Shown in pieces: positions 60,793 through 64,000 of a DNA stretch of 64,000 bases; the first letter of the stretch is position 1; every line of letters begins with the position of its first letter. The stretch is from Apium graveolens (taxonomy: Eukaryota > Streptophyta > Magnoliopsida > Apiales > Apiaceae). The position numbers and the translations under genes are program-made. Where the stretch lies: assembly GCF_009905375.1 (NCBI RefSeq), contig NC_133648.1, positions 306,668,565-306,732,564 of the forward strand, written 5' to 3'. The notes under the pieces are model-generated. The model was not told the DNA's origin. It ran no database searches and saw only the letters and a program-made list of their open reading frames with translations.

Positions 60793-61900
60793 ATGGCACC
60801 AAAAAGAAAACCAGAAATGAGTCGTCTAATGACAATACCGAAGGCCAAAACAATAATAACCACCAAATGGACCAAATGTTTCACCTGATGCAATAACAAA
60901 TGATGATGATGATGCAGTAGTAGATGCAGCAACAGCAACAACAATTTTAGCAGCAAATGTTACAGCAAGCAGTTCGCCCAGAACCACAAGCACCACCAGT
61001 GGTACCTGTTGTTACTTTTAAGCAGTTCCAGTCGGTAAAGCCTCCGGAATTTGAAGGTTCGGCAGATCCTACTAAGGGAAGAGCCAGATTAAAAGAAATG
61101 GAGAAGGCCTTTGCATTGAGTAAAAGTTGAAGCAGATCAAAAGATGGATTTTGCTAGTTACTTCTTGAAGGGAGAGGCCAATTACTGGTGGGAATCCAAG
61201 AAAGCACTGGAAGGCGAGGGTGTAGTGACTTGGGACTGATTCACCGAACTTTTCCTAGAAGTATTTTCCCCGTTACATGAAGAATCAAATGGAAATTAAG
61301 ATTTTGGAATTGAAGTAGGGAAATTTATCGGTCACGTACTATGAAGCCAAGTTTACTGAATTGGCTAGGTTTGTTCCAGAGCAAGTAGATAATGATGAAA
61401 ACCAAGCCAAGAGATTCCAACAGGGATTGAAGTCGTGGATCCGTAGCAGAGTAACGGTGTTCGAACTGACGACCTATACGATCGTAGTTCAGAAGGCCAT
61501 GATTATTGAGAGAGAAAGTGAACCATCCCAAAAGGAAAATGGACCAGGAAGTTTTCAGAATCACTCCAATAGAAGGCCGAGATTTCAAGCCCGGGGAAAT
61601 GTAAATTTTAGAAGGACAGAACAGGGCAACCAGAGGACGGGTAACCGACTCCCAGCCCCAAATCAACAGAGACTCATCCGACCACCAATACCTGATTGCA
61701 AAATATGTGGAAAAAGCATACTGGAATTTGTAATAAGCCAAACATCATGTGCTTCAAGTGCAAGCAGAATGGACACTACTCTGGGGAATGCCCGACAGGG
61801 AAAGCAGAGGTTACTTGTTTCCAATGCGGAAGAAAGGGACACATCGCTAAAGATTGTAGAGGAGCAGCAATGGCAGCCAGTATCCCAAGGGTTTTGGCAT
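60793..61900 (+). pseudogene. gag of G5 with two CCHC zinc knuckles, broken
   Basis: Capsid-like protein that packages element RNA in cytoplasmic particles. It starts MAPKRKPEMS at 60793. A CAG-rich run then encodes polyglutamine, interrupted by TAG codons (60895-60960). The gag core follows (FKQFQSVKPPEFEGSADPT near 61017-61070; FLKGEANYWWESKK near 61160-61205), with a frameshift near 61120-61130. Two zinc knuckles lie at about 61750-61800 (CFKCKQNGHYSGEC) and 61816-61860 (CFQCGRKGHIAKDC), preceded by a partial CKICGK motif. A further frameshift near 61710-61725 links the core to the knuckles. Confidence 0.85.
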
Positions 61901-62500
61901 TACCTCCACCACCACAGCAGAATCAGCCTAGGGCAAGGACTTTTAACATGTCAATGAAAAAAGCTGTGCAGAGTCCTAACGTGGTTGCAGATATGCTTCA
62001 TGTGAATTCTGTAGGTGCACAAGTACTAATTGATTATGAAGCTACAAGATCTTTTATTTCTGAAGAATTTATCCCTAAACTATATTATGAAATTCAACAG
62101 TTGGACGAAACGTTAATCATAAAGTTAGCAAATGATGATCAAATTGTGGTAGATCGAGTGTTTCCGGGTTGCGATATTAAGATAGCGGGACATCATTTCT
62201 CAGTTGACTTGATACCTTTCAAGTTAGGAGAATTCAATGTTATTATAGGAATGGAGTGGCTATCCAATAACAATGCTCAGATTGATTGCCCAAATAAGAA
62301 GGTGAATTTACAAACCGAGGAAAATGCAACGGTAATGTTTGAAGGAGAAAAACAGAAGCAGAGATTTTTAACGATGATATAAATGAAATGATTGTTACGT
62401 CAAGGATGTCAAGATTATTTAGCCTATGTATTGGATACAGAAAAAGAAAGTCCAAAGATCAAAGATATTCCTGTAGTTTGTGAGTTTTCCGATGTCTTTC
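61900..62500 (+). pseudogene. aspartic protease region of G5
   Basis: Follows gag in frame from the zinc knuckles. The active-site strand reads VLIDYEATRSFISEEF (62015-62062), where the family has D-S/T-G-A-T-x-S-F; Gly and Ser/Thr are replaced, so the protease should be inactive. The flap-side motifs FNVIIGMEWL and INC-like IDCPNKK (62235-62300) are kept. A TAA at 62380-62382 interrupts the frame. Confidence 0.8.
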
Positions 62501-63240
62501 CAGATTAACTTCCAGGACTACCTCCGGATCGAGAAATCGAGTTCACCATTGATTTGGCACTATGAACTGAACCAATTTCAAAAGCTCTGTATCGAATGGC
62601 GCCTATTGAGATGAAAGATCTAGCAAAGCAATTGCAGGATCTTCTTGATAGAGGAATCATAAGGCCTAGTGTATCCCCATGGGGTGCACCGGTGTTGTTC
62701 GTTAAAAAGATAGACGGCAGTATGCGACTATATATCAATTATCGTGAGCTGAACAAGTTAACTATCAAGAACAAATATACTTTGTCATGGATCGATCACT
62801 TATTTGAACAATTGAAAGGAGCGACATTGTTTTCAAAAATCGATTTAAGATCGGGTTATCATCATTTGAAGATCAAGGCAGAAGATTTTCCAAAGACTGC
62901 TTTTCGAACGAGATACGGACACTATGAATTTCTTGTGATGGCGTTTGGACTAACCAATGCACCAGCAGCATTCATGGATTTGATTAAACGAGTGTTCAAG
63001 AAGTGCTTGGATAATTATATTATTGTATTTATTGATGACATCTTGATCTACTCGAAGACTGAAGAAGAACATGCAGAGCACCTGAGAATCACATTGGAAA
63101 CATTAAGGAAAGAGCAGCTCTATGCGAAGTTTTAAAAATGCGAATTCTGGCTAAAGGAAGTACAATTTCTAGGTCACATAATTAGTGTCAAGGGAATTCA
63201 AGTTGACCCAGCGAAGATTGAAGCTATTTTAAATTGGGAA
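62500..63240 (+). pseudogene. reverse transcriptase of G5, interrupted by stops
   Basis: RNA-dependent DNA polymerase domain. The clean stretch is 62596-63135, with [54 protein letters not shown] and the catalytic FIDDILIYS (63028-63054). Stops lie before it (TAA near 62506, TGA near 62567) and after it (TAA 63133-63135), with the downstream FLGHII strand still in frame. Reading would need several suppressions, so it is inactive. Confidence 0.9.
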
Positions 63241-64000
63241 AGACCAAAGACTCTGATGGAAGTTAAAAGTTTCTTGGGATTAGCCTGTTATTACAGAAGA
63301 TTTGTTAAAGACTTTGCAAAGATAGCCACGCCATTGACCAAGTTTCGAAAGAATGAAAAATTTGAATGGAATGAAAAATGTGAAGAAAGTTTTCAAGAAT
63401 TGAAGAATCGACTAGTAACCGCTCCTGTACTTGTATTACCAGATGATTAAGGAGACTTCGTCATTTATAGTGACGCTTCCTATCAAGTACTTGGATGTGT
63501 GCTAATGCAGCATGGCAACGTAATCGCATACGCTTCTAGACAACTAAAGCCCCATGAACATAAATATCTGACGCATGATCTAGAATTAGTAGCAATTGTA
63601 TTCGCACTGAAACTCTGGAGATATTATATGTATGACGAGAAATGTGAAATCTACACAAATCATAAGAGCTTGAAGTATATTTTCACGCAAAAATAACTCA
63701 ACATGAGACAACGACGTTGGCTAGAGCTAATCAAAGATTACGACGTATCAATCAACTATCATCCACGTAAAGCGAATGTTGTAGCAGATGAACTAAGTCG
63801 AAAGAAAAGATTGAATTTGTTAACATCCTCAGAAGAATTGATCAGAGAATTCGATAAAATGGAAATTGAAGTTCGTGTTCCAGAAAGCTCCACTGAAATA
63901 AACTACGCCATGACATTTCAGCCAGAATTATTGGAAAAGGTAAGAAGGTGTCAGGAAGAGGTAATGAATCATGAAATTGACAATTTGTCAGGAGAGGAAA
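63240..64000 (+). pseudogene. RNase H region of G5, runs off the window
   Basis: Begins with the connection motif [18 protein letters not shown] (about 63259-63312). RNase H follows ([17 protein letters not shown] near 63463-63510; [13 protein letters not shown] near 63531-63570; W-LELIKDYD then [18 protein letters not shown] near 63720-63805). Stops occur at 63448-63450 and 63694-63696. The catalytic Asp of SDAS and the late Asp of VADELS are kept. Integrase would lie beyond 64000. Confidence 0.88.

Larger units (their letters stand above)
56443..64000 (+). mobile_element. Ty3-gypsy (Del/Tekay-like) element G5, 5' LTR to RNase H, cut by window edge
   Basis: Plus-oriented element. The 5' LTR (56443-59309) is followed by a primer-binding site, an extra leader ORF (59491-60260), gag with two zinc knuckles (60793-61860), protease, RT and RNase H up to the window end. 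RT wording ([19 protein letters not shown]) and the gag-PR-RT-RH order fit Del/Tekay-like elements. Many stops and some frameshifts show it is inactive, but it is the best preserved retroelement here. Confidence 0.9.

Overview
This is plant nuclear DNA, most likely from a eudicot. It holds spliced genes with GT-AG introns, an acyl-ACP thioesterase of the plastid FATB type, a CACTA transposon, a Stowaway-type MITE, and several nested Ty3-gypsy elements with very long, AT-rich LTRs. I cannot name the species. No rRNA, tRNA, CRISPR, operon or bacterial signal was seen.

Layout. (1) 1-5755: the 3' part of a CACTA (En/Spm) DNA transposon, ending in a clear terminal inverted repeat. It carries a decayed TNP2-like transposase end and a decayed second gene with a Ulp1-like protease domain. 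(2) 5756-25966: the decayed 3' half of a Ty3-gypsy element (G1). A second element (G2, 10891-23812, minus orientation) sits inside its 3' LTR, with two ~3.65-kb LTRs and a perfect 5-bp target duplication TAAGT. (3) 25967-43503: a gene island with a frameshifted FATB copy (+), an intact-looking PGR/TMEM19-type DUF92 membrane-protein gene (-), and an intact-looking TDRD3-like RMI/OB-fold gene (-). A 4.3-kb intron of the last gene contains a MITE and a 212-bp direct repeat. (4) 44587-56442: a patchwork of LTR pieces, a headless and tailless Ty1-copia fragment, a 338-bp second copy of TDRD3-like exon/intron DNA, and a ~600-bp strip of genic-looking DNA. (5) 56443-64000: a Ty3-gypsy element (G5) with its 5' LTR, primer-binding site, an extra leader ORF, gag, protease, reverse transcriptase and RNase H. 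It is cut by the window edge and broken by stops.

Only the PGR-like and TDRD3-like genes look able to make full proteins. All transposon coding regions carry stops, frameshifts or lost catalytic residues. The most informative oddities are the re-inserted TDRD3-like fragment beside a copia fragment, the FATB copy with four small indels but preserved active-site motifs, the coding-poor long-LTR element G2, the 107/111-bp hairpin in one LTR piece, and the extra proline-rich ORF ahead of gag in G5.

Exon borders were set by hand from splice sites and reading frames. Borders of the decayed repeats are approximate.
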